Counted from the first letter of the stretch, positions 52,201 through 61,956 are shown. The stretch is DNA of 61,956 nucleotides from Polaromonas sp. (GCA_030655515.1 JAURVI010000048.1:1-61956), one strand, 5' to 3'. The notes: generated by a model from the sequence alone, not told the origin. A program made the numbers and translations.

Positions 52201-52271
52201 AATGGTGTCGCTCCCGCGTTCGCTCGACTGGCGTGTCATGCGCCGCATCACTCCCGTCATCCGCAGTTTTC

Positions 52272-52285
52272 CTGATTTGCATCAA
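52272..52285. promoter_or_regulatory. FNR/ANR-type binding site
   Basis: CTGAT-TTGC-ATCAA differs from the TTGAT-N4-ATCAA consensus at one base. It lies about 60 bases upstream of the hemerythrin gene, a fitting position for oxygen control of an oxygen- or iron-binding protein. Confidence 0.5.
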
Positions 52286-52342
52286 TCCGGAATTGTCTGC
52301 TGCCGCTATCCTTCCACGGATATCAACTCTGAAATTTCCAGC

Positions 52343-52858
52343 ATGCCCACATTGCAATGGTCCGATGCGCTCGTGCTTGGCTTGCCCGTCATGGACGAGA
52401 CCCATCAAGAATTCGTCGCGCTGCTCGGCACGGTCGAAGACGCTGGCGACGACACCGTGCTCGCGGCTTGGCGCGACCTGGTAGTCCACACCGACGATCA
52501 CTTCGGCCGCGAAGACCAGTGGATGCTGGCGACCCGTTTTTCGTCGAACAATTGCCACAGTTCCCAGCACCAGGCGGTGCTGCAGGTGATGCGCGAAGGC
52601 CAAGTGCGCGGCCAGGCCGGCGACCTGGCGCTGCTGCGGCAGATGGCGCGTGAGCTTGGCGTCTGGTTTGCATTTCATGCCCAGAGCATGGACGCGGCCC
52701 TGGCCCTGCATCTGCGCCAGATCGGCTATGACCCGGTCAGCGGGGTTGTCAATATGCCCGAGGCACTGCCGCAGGGGCAGATTCACGGTTGCGGTGGCGC
52801 CGGCTGTTCGGAAGTCGATAGCGCTCAGCATCCGGGGTCCGCCGCGCTAGCCGGTTGA
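52343..52858 (+). CDS. Bacteriohemerythrin-like protein
   Basis: A 171-aa hemerythrin-fold protein that would bind dioxygen at a di-iron centre. Candidate ligands are in MDETHQEF (His/Glu near residues 20-24), VVHTDDHFGREDQWM (His and Glu near 48-58), SSQHQ near 75 and FAFHAQSMD near 112. The four-helix bundle ends near residue 125 and a tail with a CGGAGC segment follows. It is alone between two copies of a 77-bp inverted repeat and has an FNR-like site upstream. Oxygen sensing, storage or delivery is the likely role. Confidence 0.88.
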   Translation: MPTLQWSDALVLGLPVMDETHQEFVALLGTVEDAGDDTVLAAWRDLVVHTDDHFGREDQWMLATRFSSNNCHSSQHQAVLQVMREGQVRGQAGDLALLRQMARELGVWFAFHAQSMDAALALHLRQIGYDPVSGVVNMPEALPQGQIHGCGGAGCSEVDSAQHPGSAALAG

Positions 52859-52868
52859 TGGTTCAGAC

Positions 52869-52945
52869 TTCCGCCGGGCCGCCCCAAGGGAAATCAGCCC
52901 CCTCGGGGGGCAGAGAGCTACACGTCAGTGAGCGAACGTGGGGGC
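52869..52945. repeat. Right copy of the 77-bp inverted repeat
   Basis: Opposite orientation to 52124-52200, identical at 76 of 77 positions. It ends 12 bases before the tsaD start codon and so supplies its immediate upstream region. Confidence 0.92.
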
Positions 52946-52957
52946 TACACTTCTTCC

Positions 52958-53995
52958 ATGATTGTTCTGGGAATTGAATCGAGTTGCGATGAAACCGGCG
53001 TGGCGCTGGTGGATGCGTCGGGTAGCCAGGTGCCGGTGCTGCTGGCGCAGGCGCTCTACAGCCAGATCGACATGCACCAGGCCTACGGTGGCGTGGTGCC
53101 GGAGCTGGCCAGCCGTGACCATATCCGGCGTGTCTTGCCCTTGACGCAGGAGGTCATGGCGCAGGCGCAATGTTCGCTGGCGCAAGTGGACGTGGTTGCC
53201 TACACGCGCGGGCCGGGCCTGGCGGGTGCGCTGCTGGTGGGCGCGGGCGTGGCCTGCTCGCTGGCGGCTGCGCTGGGCAAGCCGGTGATGGGTGTGCATC
53301 ATCTGGAGGGCCATCTGCTGTCACCCTTTTTGAGCGCCGATCCACCCGAGTTTGCGTTTGTGGCGCTATTGGTATCGGGTGGCCACACCCAGCTCATGCG
53401 GGTGGACCGCGTGGGCCGCTACGAACTGCTGGGCGAGACGATTGACGATGCGGCGGGCGAAGCGTTTGACAAATCGGCCAAATTGCTGGGCCTGCCTTAT
53501 CCCGGCGGGCCGGCTTTGGCCAGGCTGGCCGGGCAGGGCGATGCCCAGGCCTTCAAGCTGCCGCGGCCTTTGCTGCACAGCGGCGATCTGGATTTTTCAT
53601 TCTCCGGACTGAAGACGGCGGTGCTGACGCAGGCCAAAAAACTGGGCGAGGCGATGGAGGGGCAGGCCCGGGCTGATCTGGCGGCCTCGACGCAGGCGGC
53701 CATTGTCGAGGTGCTGGTCAAGAAGTCGCTCAAAGCACTGGAGCAAACCGGCCTGCAGCGGCTGGTGGTGGCCGGCGGCGTCGGCGCCAACACGCTGCTG
53801 CGCGAGCAACTCAATGCCGCCTGCAAGAAGAAGGGGGTTCGCGTGTATTACCCCGAGCTGCATTTATGCACCGACAACGGCGCGATGATCGCGCTGGCGG
53901 CCGGCATGCGAATTCAGGCCGGGCTGGCGCCCATGCGGCGCGGCTACGCCTTTGACGTGAAACCGCGCTGGAGCCTTGCGGAAATGACGATGTAG
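52958..53995 (+). CDS. tsaD: tRNA threonylcarbamoyladenosine biosynthesis protein TsaD
   Basis: Catalytic subunit of t6A37 modification of ANN-decoding tRNAs. It is an ASKHA-fold protein of 345 aa with [11 protein letters not shown] at residues 4-14, metal-binding HHLEGH near 109, LVSGGHTQL near 134 and [13 protein letters not shown] near 270. The start at 52958 matches the family; ATG codons further upstream lie in the repeat. Confidence 0.97.
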   Translation: MIVLGIESSCDETGVALVDASGSQVPVLLAQALYSQIDMHQAYGGVVPELASRDHIRRVLPLTQEVMAQAQCSLAQVDVVAYTRGPGLAGALLVGAGVACSLAAALGKPVMGVHHLEGHLLSPFLSADPPEFAFVALLVSGGHTQLMRVDRVGRYELLGETIDDAAGEAFDKSAKLLGLPYPGGPALARLAGQGDAQAFKLPRPLLHSGDLDFSFSGLKTAVLTQAKKLGEAMEGQARADLAASTQAAIVEVLVKKSLKALEQTGLQRLVVAGGVGANTLLREQLNAACKKKGVRVYYPELHLCTDNGAMIALAAGMRIQAGLAPMRRGYAFDVKPRWSLAEMTM

Positions 53996-54019
53996 GGCCT
54001 GTTGACGCGGCGAGTGGGC

Positions 54020-54025
54020 TATAAT
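54020..54025 (+). promoter_or_regulatory. Probable -10 box of the rpsO-pnp promoter
   Basis: A perfect TATAAT lies 126 bases before rpsO. TTGACG upstream is only 12 bases away, too close for a standard -35 box, so the upstream element is unclear. Confidence 0.45.
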
Positions 54026-54151
54026 CCAAGGCTCTGCTGAAAAGTGCACTTTTTCATTGATGAAACGGCACACGGCAGAACACGACGGTCACGGTCAACT
54101 CTCACTTCGGGAACACTGTGCCGCTCGCAAGTTATTTCCAAGGAAAAACCC

Positions 54152-54418
54152 ATGATCGAGAAATCAGTCAAGGCCGAGATTGTCAAGGCCAACGCGCGCG
54201 CTGCCAACGACACCGGCAGCCCGGAAGTTCAGGTCGGCCTGTTGACCGGCCGCATCAATGAACTGATGCCCCACTTCAAAACCCATGCCAAAGATCATCA
54301 CGGTCGCCGTGGCCTGCTGCGCATGGTGAGCCGCCGCCGCAAGCTGCTGGACTACCTGAAGTCCAAGGACGCGGCCCGTTATGTTGCGCTGATTGCCAAG
54401 CTTGGCCTGCGTAAATAA
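54152..54418 (+). CDS. rpsO: 30S ribosomal protein S15
   Basis: An 88-aa ribosomal protein binding 16S rRNA in the central domain. The family segments [20 protein letters not shown] and [21 protein letters not shown] are complete. A strong AAGGAAAAACCC site precedes the ATG at 54152. It is followed by a hairpin and pnp, the arrangement seen across proteobacteria. Confidence 0.98.
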   Translation: MIEKSVKAEIVKANARAANDTGSPEVQVGLLTGRINELMPHFKTHAKDHHGRRGLLRMVSRRRKLLDYLKSKDAARYVALIAKLGLRK

Positions 54419-54434
54419 TCCCTAAAACGACTGC

Positions 54435-54473
54435 AAGGCGCCTGAGTTGGTTCTTCTGACTCAGGCGCTTTGC
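54435..54473 (+). terminator. Hairpin after rpsO
   Basis: GCGCCTGAGT and ACTCAGGCGC form a stem with an 11-base loop followed by a short CTTTGCACTTT tail. It may be a partial terminator or a processing site in the rpsO-pnp transcript. The 220 bases from here to pnp hold no gene. Confidence 0.65.
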
Positions 54474-54694
54474 ACTTTAAAAACGGAAAAAATCAGTTTC
54501 AGAAGTGCTTTCCTCGCCAGTTGAGGGGCGCCGATGACTTACTTCGGAGCAAGGCCAAACGATCACGCGCTGTGTCATTCCACAAGAAAAGACCTGAAAT
54601 TGCAGGCATTTTGTGGAATGGCATCGTGTTCTGCCAGCCGCCGCTCCGGGCCTTCTGCACTGCCTCAAGTGCTTGAAACTAGTGGAGATAAAAC

Positions 54695-57013
54695 ATGAGC
54701 ATTTTCAACAAAGTCAGCAAATCCTTCCAGTGGGGCCAGCACAAGGTCACGATGGAAACCGGAGAAATCGCCCGCCAATCAGGCGGCGCGGTGCTGGTCG
54801 ACATGGACGGCACGGTGGTGTTGGCCACCGTGGTTGCCAAAACTGACGCCAAGCCCGGCCAGGATTTTTTCCCGCTGACGGTCGACTACCTGGAAAAAAC
54901 CTATGCCGCCGGACGCATTCCCGGCAGCTTTTTCAAGCGCGAAGGCCGCCCCAGCGAGTTTGAAACATTGACCTCGCGCCTGATCGACCGCCCGATCCGC
55001 CCACTGTTCCCCGAAGGCTTCTTCAACGAAGTGCAGGTCGTGATCCACGTGCTGTCGCTGAACCCTGAAGTCGAGGGCGACATCCCCGCGCTGATCGCAT
55101 CGAGCGCGGCCCTGTCGATTTCCGGCATTCCCTTCAACGGCCCGATTGGCGCTGCCCGCGTTGCCTACATTGACGGCCAGTATGTGCTGAACCCCGGCAA
55201 GACCCAGCTCAAAGATTCGAAGATGGACCTGGTGGTGGCGGGCACCGAAGCTGCCGTGCTGATGGTCGAGTCCGAAGCCCAGCAGTTGTCCGAAGAAATC
55301 ATGCTGGGCGCCGTGGTGTTCGGTCACGAGCAGGGCAACATTGCCATCAACGCGATTCACGATCTGGTGCGTGACGCCGGCAAACCGGTCTGGGACTGGC
55401 GCGCCCCCCCCAAGGACGAGGTGCTGATCGCCAAGGTGGTCGCGCTGGCCGAAGAGAAACTGGTTGCTGCCTACCAGATCCGCAACAAGCAGGCCCGCAC
55501 CCACGCCACGCGTGAAGTGACCACCTGGACCAAGATGGGCCTGAAGGCCGAGGGTGTTGAATTCGACAGCGTGGCTGTGGATGGCATGCTGTTCGACATC
55601 GAAGCCAAAATCGTGCGCAGCCAGATACTGGCCGGCGAGCCGCGTATCGACGGCCGCGACACGCGCACCGTGCGTCCCATCGAAATCAGGAGCAGCGTGT
55701 TGCCCCGTACCCACGGCTCGGCCCTGTTCACGCGTGGCGAAACCCAGGCGCTGGTCGTGACCACCTTGGGCACCGAGCGCGACGCACAGCGCATCGACGC
55801 GCTGTCCGGCGACTACGAAGACCGCTTCATGCTGCACTACAACATGCCTCCGTTCGCCACCGGCGAAACCGGCCGCGTCGGCAGCCCCAAGCGCCGCGAA
55901 ATCGGCCACGGTCGCCTCGCCAAGCGCGCGCTGATCGCCGTGCTGCCAAGCAAGGAAGAGTTTCCGTACACCATGCGCGTGGTCAGCGAGATCACCGAGT
56001 CCAACGGCTCCTCGTCGATGGCTTCGGTCTGCGGCGGCTGCCTGTCGCTGATGGACGCCGGCGTGCCGATGAAAGCGCACGTGGCCGGCATCGCCATGGG
56101 CCTGATCAAGGAAGACAACCGCTTCGCCGTGCTGACCGACATCCTGGGCGACGAGGACCACCTCGGCGACATGGACTTCAAGGTCGCCGGCACCACCAAC
56201 GGCATCACCGCGCTGCAGATGGACATCAAGATCCAGGGCATCACCAAGGAAATCATGCAGGTCGCACTGGCGCAGGCCAAGGAAGCGCGCATGCATATCC
56301 TGGGCAAGATGCAAGAGGCGATGGGCGAGGCCAAGACCGACGTGTCGCAGTTCGCGCCGCGCCTGACCACGATGCGCATCAACCCCGAGAAGATCCGCGA
56401 CGTGATCGGCAAGGGCGGCGCGGTCATCCGCGGCCTGCAGGAAGAGACCGGCACCACGATCAACATCTCCGACGAAGATCCGGGCCTCATCACCATCGCG
56501 TCCACCGACCCCGAAAAGGCCGAGCTGGCCCGTAAGCGCATCGAGCAGATCACCGCCGAAGTCGAAATCGGCAAGGTCTACGAAGGCCCGGTCACCAAGA
56601 TCCTGGACTTCGGCGCGCTCATCAACCTGCTGCCCGGCAAGGACGGCCTGCTGCACATCAGCCAGATCGCGCACGAACGCGTCGAGAAGGTCACCGACTA
56701 CCTGAGCGAAGGCCAGATCGTGAAGGTCAAGGTCCTCGAGACGGACGAGAAGGGCCGCGTCAAGCTGTCGATGAAGGCGCTGACCGAGCGTCCGGCCGGC
56801 ATGGAGTACAGCGAGCGCCCGCCGCGCGAAGACCGTGGCGATCGCGGCGAGCGCCGTGATCGTGGCGACCGCGGTGACCGTGGTGGTGATCGCGGCGATC
56901 GTGGCGAGCGCGCACCGCGCTTCAACAACGAGCAGCAGCAACAGCCGCGCAGCGAGCAGCCGCAGGCTCCGGCCGGCGAGCAGCAGCAAGCCCCGCGCGA
57001 GCCTCAGGAGTAA
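54695..57013 (+). CDS. pnp: Polynucleotide phosphorylase
   Basis: Phosphorolytic 3'-5' exoribonuclease of 772 aa and part of the RNA degradosome. It has two RNase PH domains (residues about 1-210 and 310-540, the second with [27 protein letters not shown] residues and [23 protein letters not shown]), a KH domain ([20 protein letters not shown] near 565) and an S1 domain ([23 protein letters not shown] near 630). The tail after 710 is a disordered [13 protein letters not shown] repeat and then Gln-rich. Lysine codons are mixed AAA/AAG in the first 310 codons and almost only AAG afterwards. Confidence 0.97.
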   Translation: MSIFNKVSKSFQWGQHKVTMETGEIARQSGGAVLVDMDGTVVLATVVAKTDAKPGQDFFPLTVDYLEKTYAAGRIPGSFFKREGRPSEFETLTSRLIDRPIRPLFPEGFFNEVQVVIHVLSLNPEVEGDIPALIASSAALSISGIPFNGPIGAARVAYIDGQYVLNPGKTQLKDSKMDLVVAGTEAAVLMVESEAQQLSEEIMLGAVVFGHEQGNIAINAIHDLVRDAGKPVWDWRAPPKDEVLIAKVVALAEEKLVAAYQIRNKQARTHATREVTTWTKMGLKAEGVEFDSVAVDGMLFDIEAKIVRSQILAGEPRIDGRDTRTVRPIEIRSSVLPRTHGSALFTRGETQALVVTTLGTERDAQRIDALSGDYEDRFMLHYNMPPFATGETGRVGSPKRREIGHGRLAKRALIAVLPSKEEFPYTMRVVSEITESNGSSSMASVCGGCLSLMDAGVPMKAHVAGIAMGLIKEDNRFAVLTDILGDEDHLGDMDFKVAGTTNGITALQMDIKIQGITKEIMQVALAQAKEARMHILGKMQEAMGEAKTDVSQFAPRLTTMRINPEKIRDVIGKGGAVIRGLQEETGTTINISDEDPGLITIASTDPEKAELARKRIEQITAEVEIGKVYEGPVTKILDFGALINLLPGKDGLLHISQIAHERVEKVTDYLSEGQIVKVKVLETDEKGRVKLSMKALTERPAGMEYSERPPREDRGDRGERRDRGDRGDRGGDRGDRGERAPRFNNEQQQQPRSEQPQAPAGEQQQAPREPQE

Positions 57014-57102
57014 GAAGGGCGCAACGGCGGCCTCGCGCCGCCGTTGTCATCTTTTGAACAGCAAGCTTCGCCCCATCTGCGGGCGTTGGAGGCCGAAAGA
57101 CC

Positions 57103-58101
57103 ATGAAAGCCATTGAAATCACGTCGTACGGCGCCCCCGAGGTGCTGCGCGTCGCCGAGCGCGCCGACCCGGTGGCCGGCGCGGGCGAGCTGCTGATCCG
57201 CGTCGCGGCAAGCGGCGTCAATCGCCCGGACGTGCTGCAGCGCAAGGGGCACTACCCCGTGCCTCCGGGCGCGTCCGACCTGCCGGGCCTCGAAGTGGCC
57301 GGCGAGATCATTGCGGGTGACGCGGCGGCGCTGGCCGAAGCGGGCTTCAAGGTCGGCGACCGCGTGTGCGCGCTGATCGCGGGCGGCGGCTATGCCGAGC
57401 TGTGCGTGGCGCCGGTGGCGCAATGCCTGCCGGTGCCCAAGGGCTGGAGCGACACCGAGGCGGCATCGCTGCCCGAGACCTTCTTCACCGTCTGGAGCAA
57501 TGTGTTCGAGCGCGGCCGCCTGCAAAAGGGCGAGACGCTGCTGATCCAGGGCGGCTCGAGCGGCATCGGCGTCACGGCGATCCAGATCGCCAAGGCGCTC
57601 GGTGCGACCGTGATCGTCACGGCCGGCAGCGACGACAAGTGCGAAGCCTGCAAGAAGCTGGGTGCCGACCACGCCATCAACTACCGCACGAGCGACTTCG
57701 CCGAAGAGGCGAAGAAGCTCACCGGCGGCAAGGGCGTGGACGTGATCCTGGACATGGTCGCGGGCGACTACGTGGCGCGCGAGATCGAGTGCCTGGCCGA
57801 AGACGGCCGGCTCGTGATCATCGCGGTGCAGGGCGGCTTGAAGGGTGAGATCAATGCGGGCCTCGTGCTGCGCAGGCGGCTCACGATCACCGGTTCGACG
57901 CTGCGTCCGCGGCCGGTGGCGTTCAAGGGCGCCATTGCCAAGGCGCTGCGCGAGAAGGTGTGGCCGCTGCTGGAAAGCGGTGCGATCAAGCCCGTGATCC
58001 ACAGCATCTTTGCGGCAGGCGGAGAGCCGAGCGGCGCGGCGCAAGCGCACACGCTGATGGAATCGAACCAGCACATCGGCAAGATCGTGCTGACATGGTG
58101 A
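57103..58101 (+). CDS. Zinc-independent NAD(P)H quinone oxidoreductase (PIG3 family)
   Basis: A 332-aa medium-chain dehydrogenase/reductase. The GroES-like N-terminal half contains [18 protein letters not shown] and [10 protein letters not shown]. The NADPH-binding half has [21 protein letters not shown] near residue 148. The zinc ligands of alcohol dehydrogenases are missing, as in PIG3/TIGR02824 proteins that reduce quinones. It lies between pnp and tpiA, its usual place in Comamonadaceae. Confidence 0.92.
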   Translation: MKAIEITSYGAPEVLRVAERADPVAGAGELLIRVAASGVNRPDVLQRKGHYPVPPGASDLPGLEVAGEIIAGDAAALAEAGFKVGDRVCALIAGGGYAELCVAPVAQCLPVPKGWSDTEAASLPETFFTVWSNVFERGRLQKGETLLIQGGSSGIGVTAIQIAKALGATVIVTAGSDDKCEACKKLGADHAINYRTSDFAEEAKKLTGGKGVDVILDMVAGDYVAREIECLAEDGRLVIIAVQGGLKGEINAGLVLRRRLTITGSTLRPRPVAFKGAIAKALREKVWPLLESGAIKPVIHSIFAAGGEPSGAAQAHTLMESNQHIGKIVLTW

Positions 58102-58111
58102 CGAAAACGCG

Positions 58112-58876
58112 ATGACAACCAAGAAGAAACTGATCGCCGGCAACTGGAAGATGAACGGCAGCCTGGCTGCCAACGAGGCACTGGTGAAGGCGTTGCAGCA
58201 AGGCCTGGCCGCGAGCCCGGCCGCGTGCGACGTGGCGCTGTGCGCGCCCGCGCCGTACTTCGCGCAGTTGCAGTCGCTGCTGGCGGCTTCGCCGGCCATG
58301 GCGCTGGGCGCGCAGGACATTTCGGCGCATCCGCAAGGTGCGTTCACCGGCGAGCAGTCGGCCGCGATGCTCAAGGACTTCGGCGTGCGCTACGCGATCG
58401 TCGGGCACTCGGAGCGTCGCCAGTACCACGGCGAAACCGACGAGGCCGTGGCGGCGAAGACCGCCGCGGCACTGGCCAACGGCATCACGCCGATCGTCTG
58501 TGTCGGCGAGACGCTGGCGCAGCGCGAAGCAGGGCAGACCGTAGAGGTCGTCAAGCGCCAGCTGGCCGCTGTGATCCATGTGAACGGCCATTGCATCAGC
58601 GAGATCGTGGTGGCGTACGAGCCTGTCTGGGCCATCGGCACGGGCAAGACCGCAACGCCGGAGCAGGCGCAAGCCGTGCACGCCGTGCTGCGCGCGCAAC
58701 TGCATCACGCTGCGAGCGAACACGCCGCGGGCATCCAGATTCTTTATGGCGGCAGCATGAACGCGGCCAATGCCGCGGAGTTGCTGGCGCAGGCCGACAT
58801 CGACGGCGGCCTCATCGGTGGCGCGTCGCTCAAGGCGCCCGACTTTCTGCAGATCATTTCCGCCGCTGCGCGCTGA
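58112..58876 (+). CDS. tpiA: Triosephosphate isomerase
   Basis: Glycolytic TIM-barrel enzyme of 254 aa. Active-site residues: Lys in AGNWKMNGS near residue 13, His in VGHSERRQ near 98 and Glu in [15 protein letters not shown] near 169; the phosphate loop is GGSMNAANA near 213. It starts 10 bases after the oxidoreductase stop and is followed by secG. Confidence 0.97.
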   Translation: MTTKKKLIAGNWKMNGSLAANEALVKALQQGLAASPAACDVALCAPAPYFAQLQSLLAASPAMALGAQDISAHPQGAFTGEQSAAMLKDFGVRYAIVGHSERRQYHGETDEAVAAKTAAALANGITPIVCVGETLAQREAGQTVEVVKRQLAAVIHVNGHCISEIVVAYEPVWAIGTGKTATPEQAQAVHAVLRAQLHHAASEHAAGIQILYGGSMNAANAAELLAQADIDGGLIGGASLKAPDFLQIISAAAR

Positions 58877-58912
58877 ACGCGCAACGGCTGTATCACTTAG
58901 GAGTAAGAACGA

Positions 58913-59326
58913 ATGAACCTGGTCCTCAATCTATTGGTCGGCGTGCAGATGCTGGCGGCCCTCGCCATGATCGGCCTGATCCTGATCCAGCACGGCAAGG
59001 GCGCCGACATGGGCGCGGCCTTCGGCAGCGGCAGCGCTGGCAGCCTGTTCGGTGCCAGCGGCAGCGCGAACTTCCTGTCGCGCACCACCGCGGTGCTGGC
59101 TGCCGTGTTCTTTGCGTGCACGCTGTTGCTGGCGTATTTCAGCCATGCACGTCCCGCCGGCGGCGGCAGCCTGCTGGAGCGCGCGGCAACGGGCGCGCCC
59201 GCTGCGCCGGCAACTCCTGCGAGCACGGGTGCCGCGAATGAAATCCCTGGTGCTTCGGCGCCCAGCGCACCTGCTTCTGCGCCTGCTGCCCCGGTTTCGG
59301 GCGCCGGTCAGATCCCGGGCAAGTAA
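58913..59326 (+). CDS. secG: Preprotein translocase subunit SecG
   Basis: Small subunit of the SecYEG channel, 137 aa. The two membrane helices (residues 3-25 and 55-77) flank the conserved QHGKGADMGAAFGSGSAGSLFG loop. The C-terminal 60 residues are Ala/Pro/Ser-rich and disordered, longer than in E. coli. The neighbours tpiA, tRNA-Leu and nuoA are as expected. Confidence 0.95.
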   Translation: MNLVLNLLVGVQMLAALAMIGLILIQHGKGADMGAAFGSGSAGSLFGASGSANFLSRTTAVLAAVFFACTLLLAYFSHARPAGGGSLLERAATGAPAAPATPASTGAANEIPGASAPSAPASAPAAPVSGAGQIPGK

Positions 59327-59445
59327 TCAAGTCGTTTTCATGAGTCACCTGTGAGAAATGGCTTCATTTCAGGGTAAACTCTAAATCTGTTCGGAAAGCC
59401 AAATACCTGCTGCAGGTACCTCATGCCATCTGAACAGTAAAAACC

Positions 59446-59530
59446 GCGGTCGTGGTGAAATTGGTAGACACGCTATCTTGAGGGGGTAGTGGCGAAAGCT
59501 GTGCGAGTTCGAGTCTCGCCGACCGCACCA
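59446..59530 (+). tRNA. tRNA-Leu (anticodon GAG)
   Basis: Acceptor arms GCGGTCG and CGACCGC, an encoded CCA end, the class II long variable arm, and anticodon stem CTATC/GGTAG enclosing loop TTGAGGG (anticodon GAG). The TPsiC arm reads GTTCGAGTC. It lies between secG and nuoA, its standard place in Burkholderiales. Confidence 0.97.
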
Positions 59531-59597
59531 AATCTCATCGGCGGAAAACCTCATCCAGGGGTTCTTCCTGCCGATGGCAAGCGGTGAAAAACTCTCG

Positions 59598-59957
59598 ATG
59601 AATCTCGACTCCTACCTCCCCGTCCTTTTGTTCATTTTGGTCGGAGTCGGCGTAGGCGTCGCACCTCAGGTCATCGGATACATTCTCGGCCCCAATCGGC
59701 CCGACGCCGCCAAGAACGCTCCCTACGAGTGTGGCTTTGAAGCCTTCGAGGATGCGCGCATGAAGTTCGACGTGCGCTATTACCTCGTCGCGATTCTCTT
59801 CATCCTGTTCGACCTCGAAATTGCCTTTCTCTTTCCGTGGGCCATTGCGCTCAAAGAGATCGGTGCTGTCGGCTTCTGGGCCATGATGATCTTCCTCGCC
59901 ATCCTCGTCGTGGGCTTCGCCTACGAGTGGAAAAAAGGCGCGCTCGACTGGGAATGA
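59598..59957 (+). CDS. nuoA: NADH-quinone oxidoreductase subunit A
   Basis: Membrane subunit of complex I, 119 aa, with three helices and the conserved loop [27 protein letters not shown] segment between the first and second. The start ATG at 59598 gives [16 protein letters not shown], the family N-terminus; the upstream in-frame ATG is less likely. First gene of the nuo operon. Confidence 0.97.
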   Translation: MNLDSYLPVLLFILVGVGVGVAPQVIGYILGPNRPDAAKNAPYECGFEAFEDARMKFDVRYYLVAILFILFDLEIAFLFPWAIALKEIGAVGFWAMMIFLAILVVGFAYEWKKGALDWE

Positions 59958-59972
59958 CAAGGAAAGCACACG

Positions 59973-60452
59973 ATGGCTATTGAAGGCGTTCTCAAAGAAG
60001 GTTTCGTCACGACCACCTATGACTCGGTGGTGAACTGGGCGAAGACCGGATCTCTCTGGCCGATGACGTTCGGCCTCGCATGCTGTGCGGTCGAAATGAT
60101 GCACGCGGGCGCTGCCCGCTACGACATCGACCGCTTCGGCATGCTGTTTCGTCCCAGCCCGCGCCAGTCCGATCTGATGATCGTGGCCGGCACGCTGTGC
60201 AACAAGATGGCGCCGGCGCTGCGCAAGGTCTACGACCAGATGCCCGAGCCGCGCTGGGTCCTGTCGATGGGCTCGTGCGCGAACGGCGGTGGCTACTACC
60301 ACTACAGCTATTCGGTCGTGCGCGGCTGCGACCGCATCGTGCCGGTCGACGTCTACGTGCCAGGTTGCCCGCCCACGGCGGAAGCCTTGCTCTATGGCGT
60401 GATCCAGCTGCAGCAGAAGATCCGCCGCACCAACACCATTGCCCGCGCCTGA
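59973..60452 (+). CDS. nuoB: NADH-quinone oxidoreductase subunit B
   Basis: Holds the terminal 4Fe-4S cluster N2 of complex I, 159 aa. The cysteine motifs are complete: [10 protein letters not shown] near residue 36, VAGTLCNKM near 73, [11 protein letters not shown] near 101 and [11 protein letters not shown] near 134. It lies 15 bases after nuoA. Confidence 0.98.
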   Translation: MAIEGVLKEGFVTTTYDSVVNWAKTGSLWPMTFGLACCAVEMMHAGAARYDIDRFGMLFRPSPRQSDLMIVAGTLCNKMAPALRKVYDQMPEPRWVLSMGSCANGGGYYHYSYSVVRGCDRIVPVDVYVPGCPPTAEALLYGVIQLQQKIRRTNTIARA

Positions 60453-60465
60453 GAGATTGCCGACG

Positions 60466-61077
60466 ATGACTGACTTTGCAATTTCGCCGGAGGTGCTGCG
60501 CGCCACCATCGCCGAGACGCTCGGCGCCAAGGCCAAGAGCGTGACACTCGCCCTGGAAGAGGTGACCGTGGTGGTCGGCGCTGCCGACTACATCGAAGCC
60601 GCCTTGCTGCTGCGCGACGCGCCCGGCTGCCGCTTCGAGCAGATGATCGACCTCTGCGGCATGGACTACTCCGACTACCGCGAAGGCGAGTGGCAGGGCG
60701 AGCGCTTCTGCGTCGTCACGCACCTGCTGTCGGTGAGCCTGAACCAGCGTGTTCGCCTGAAGGTGTTCGCGCCCAACGAAGACCTGCCCGTGGTCGACTC
60801 GCTGCAGCCCGTCTGGAATGCCGCCACATGGTTCGAGCGCGAGGCCTTCGACCTGTACGGCATCGTGTTCGACGGCCACGATGACCTGCGCCGCATCCTG
60901 ACCGACTATGGCTTCATCGGCCATCCATTCCGCAAGGACTTCCCGGTGTCGGGGCACGTCGAGATGCGTTACGACGAAGAACAGAAGCGCGTGGTCTACC
61001 AGCCGGTATCGATCGAGCCGCGCGAAATCACCCCGCGCGTGATCCGCGAAGACAACTACGGCGGCGGTTTGCACTGA
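60466..61077 (+). CDS. nuoC: NADH-quinone oxidoreductase subunit C
   Basis: Peripheral-arm subunit of 203 aa. [29 protein letters not shown] signature near residues 123-148 and the C-terminal [16 protein letters not shown] are typical. The ATG at 60466 is chosen; an earlier codon overlaps the nuoB end. The stop is one base before the nuoD start. Confidence 0.96.
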   Translation: MTDFAISPEVLRATIAETLGAKAKSVTLALEEVTVVVGAADYIEAALLLRDAPGCRFEQMIDLCGMDYSDYREGEWQGERFCVVTHLLSVSLNQRVRLKVFAPNEDLPVVDSLQPVWNAATWFEREAFDLYGIVFDGHDDLRRILTDYGFIGHPFRKDFPVSGHVEMRYDEEQKRVVYQPVSIEPREITPRVIREDNYGGGLH

Positions 61078-61078
61078 T

Positions 61079-61956
61079 ATGGCCGAAATCAAGAACTACA
61101 CACTCAACTTCGGTCCCCAGCACCCTGCGGCGCACGGCGTGCTGCGCCTGGTGCTCGAGCTGGACGGCGAAGTGATCCAGCGCGCCGACCCCCACATCGG
61201 CCTGCTGCACCGCGCGACCGAGAAGCTCGCCGAATCGCGCACCTTCATCCAGTCGCTGCCCTACATGGACCGCCTCGACTACGTGTCGATGATGTCCAAC
61301 GAGCACGCCTACTGCCTCGCCATCGAGCGGATGATGGGCCTCGACGTGCCGATCCGCGCGCAGTACATCCGCGTGTTGTTCTCCGAGATCACGCGGCTGC
61401 TGAACCACCTGATGTGGCTCGGCTCGCATGCCAACGACTGCGGCAGTTCCACGGTGTTGATCTACGCATTCCGTGAGCGTGAAGACCTGTTCGACATGTA
61501 CGAAGCGGTGTCGGGTGCGCGCATGCATGCGGCGTACTTCCGTCCGGGTGGCGTGTACCGCGATCTGCCCGACGCGATGCCGCAGTACAAGGTCAGCAAG
61601 ATCAAGAACGCCAAGGCCCTGGCGCGGATGAACGAGAACCGCCAGGGTTCGCTGCTCGACTTCATCGACGACTTCTCGAACCGTTTCGTGAAGCACATGG
61701 AGGAGTACCACACGCTGCTCAGCGACAACCGCATCTGGTAGCAGCGCACGGTCGGCATCGGCGTGATGACGCAGGAGCGCGCGCTGAGCCTGGGCCTCAC
61801 CGGCCCGATGCTGCGCGGCTCCGGCATTGCCTGGGATTTGCGCAAGACGCAGCCGTACGACGTCTATGACCGAATGGAATTCGACATTCCTGTGGGCAAT
61901 ACCGGTGACTGCTACGACCGCTACCTTGTACGCATGGAAGAGATGGCGCAGTCGAA
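61079..61956 (+). pseudogene. nuoD: nuoD with an in-frame TAG stop, 3' end outside the window
   Basis: 49-kDa quinone-site subunit of complex I. The first 220 codons are normal: [22 protein letters not shown], then [15 protein letters not shown] and GSHANDCG. At 61739-61741 the codon after DNRIW is TAG, where the family has Lys (AAG in this codon style), and the frame then continues perfectly with [18 protein letters not shown] to the window end. One base change explains it. The gene should be essential for complex I, so a sequencing or assembly error, a real nonsense mutation, or rare readthrough are all possible. Confidence 0.85.

Noticed and set aside
54003..54025. TTGACG and TATAAT as a full promoter pair for rpsO
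   Set aside because: The spacing of 12 bases is too short. Only the -10 box was kept.
56826..56912. Tandem GATCGTGGCGA-type repeats
   Set aside because: They encode the RDRGD tail of polynucleotide phosphorylase, a common disordered feature, and not an array or an origin.
54779..56989. A 736-codon open frame antisense to pnp
   Set aside because: It mirrors the GC-rich codon pattern of pnp, has no ribosome-binding site or domain, and the forward protein is unmistakable.

Overview
The window looks like a chromosomal segment of a betaproteobacterium of the Comamonadaceae (Polaromonas / Rhodoferax / Variovorax-like). Grounds: high GC, the order rpsO-pnp-quinone oxidoreductase-tpiA-secG-tRNA-Leu-nuoABCD, the Burkholderiales-style nasA-nirD-nirB / nrtABD block, and the dispersed palindromic repeats. 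The genus is inference from gene content only.

Layout. 0-2 kb: accessory DNA made of an internally deleted IS91-family element, an integron attC site and a small toxin-antitoxin-like gene cassette whose toxin is broken. 2-7.3 kb: a solitary Anbu-type proteasome-like protease, mutS, and a two-gene unit of a barrel-only inverse autotransporter and a secreted protein. 7.6-22.2 kb: a complete-looking aryl-polyene type pigment cluster. Three forward genes (halogenase-like flavoenzyme, acyltransferase, glycosyltransferase) converge on a long reverse operon with carrier protein, membrane protein, fused AMP-ligase/dehydratase, acyltransferase, LolA-like protein, MMPL exporter, deacetylase, PAP2 protein, ketosynthase, chain-length factor, dehydratase and ketoreductase. 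22.4-29.7 kb: housekeeping genes suhB, trmJ, cysE, mog, darP, pmbA, a FitAB toxin-antitoxin pair, yqeY and rpsU.

30.0-36.7 kb is a lower-GC accessory island between rpsU and a YhiN-family flavoprotein, and it is the most novel part. A reverse operon encodes a Cas4-like Fe-S nuclease fused to a DEDD exonuclease (DUF2779), a WYL regulator and a DUF262/HNH protein, followed by a tiny protein with three zinc-finger-like repeats. Divergent from it is a two-gene unit: a stand-alone FtsZ/tubulin-type GTPase domain that lacks the catalytic T7 half, and a uracil-DNA-glycosylase-like protein. I read the whole as a candidate defence island. That is inference.

36.8-52.1 kb: YhiN-like flavoprotein, a secreted phosphoesterase, ybiB, then nitrate assimilation: nasA, nirD, nirB, a remnant of a PP2C phosphatase, a receiver-cyclase protein, nrtD-nrtB-nrtA and nasT. 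Regulation can be read from the sequence: sigma-54 promoters before nirB and nrtA, an NtrC-type palindrome, and an ANTAR antitermination leader (two hexaloop hairpins plus an intrinsic terminator) before nrtA, encoded next to its probable ANTAR regulator NasT. nasA carries an in-frame REP-like palindrome.

52.1-61.9 kb: a hemerythrin gene bracketed by a 77-bp inverted repeat, tsaD, rpsO, pnp, a quinone oxidoreductase, tpiA, secG, tRNA-Leu(GAG) and nuoA-D. nuoD has an in-frame TAG. Lysine codon use changes visibly inside pnp, which together with the nuoD stop makes a recombination or assembly junction worth testing.
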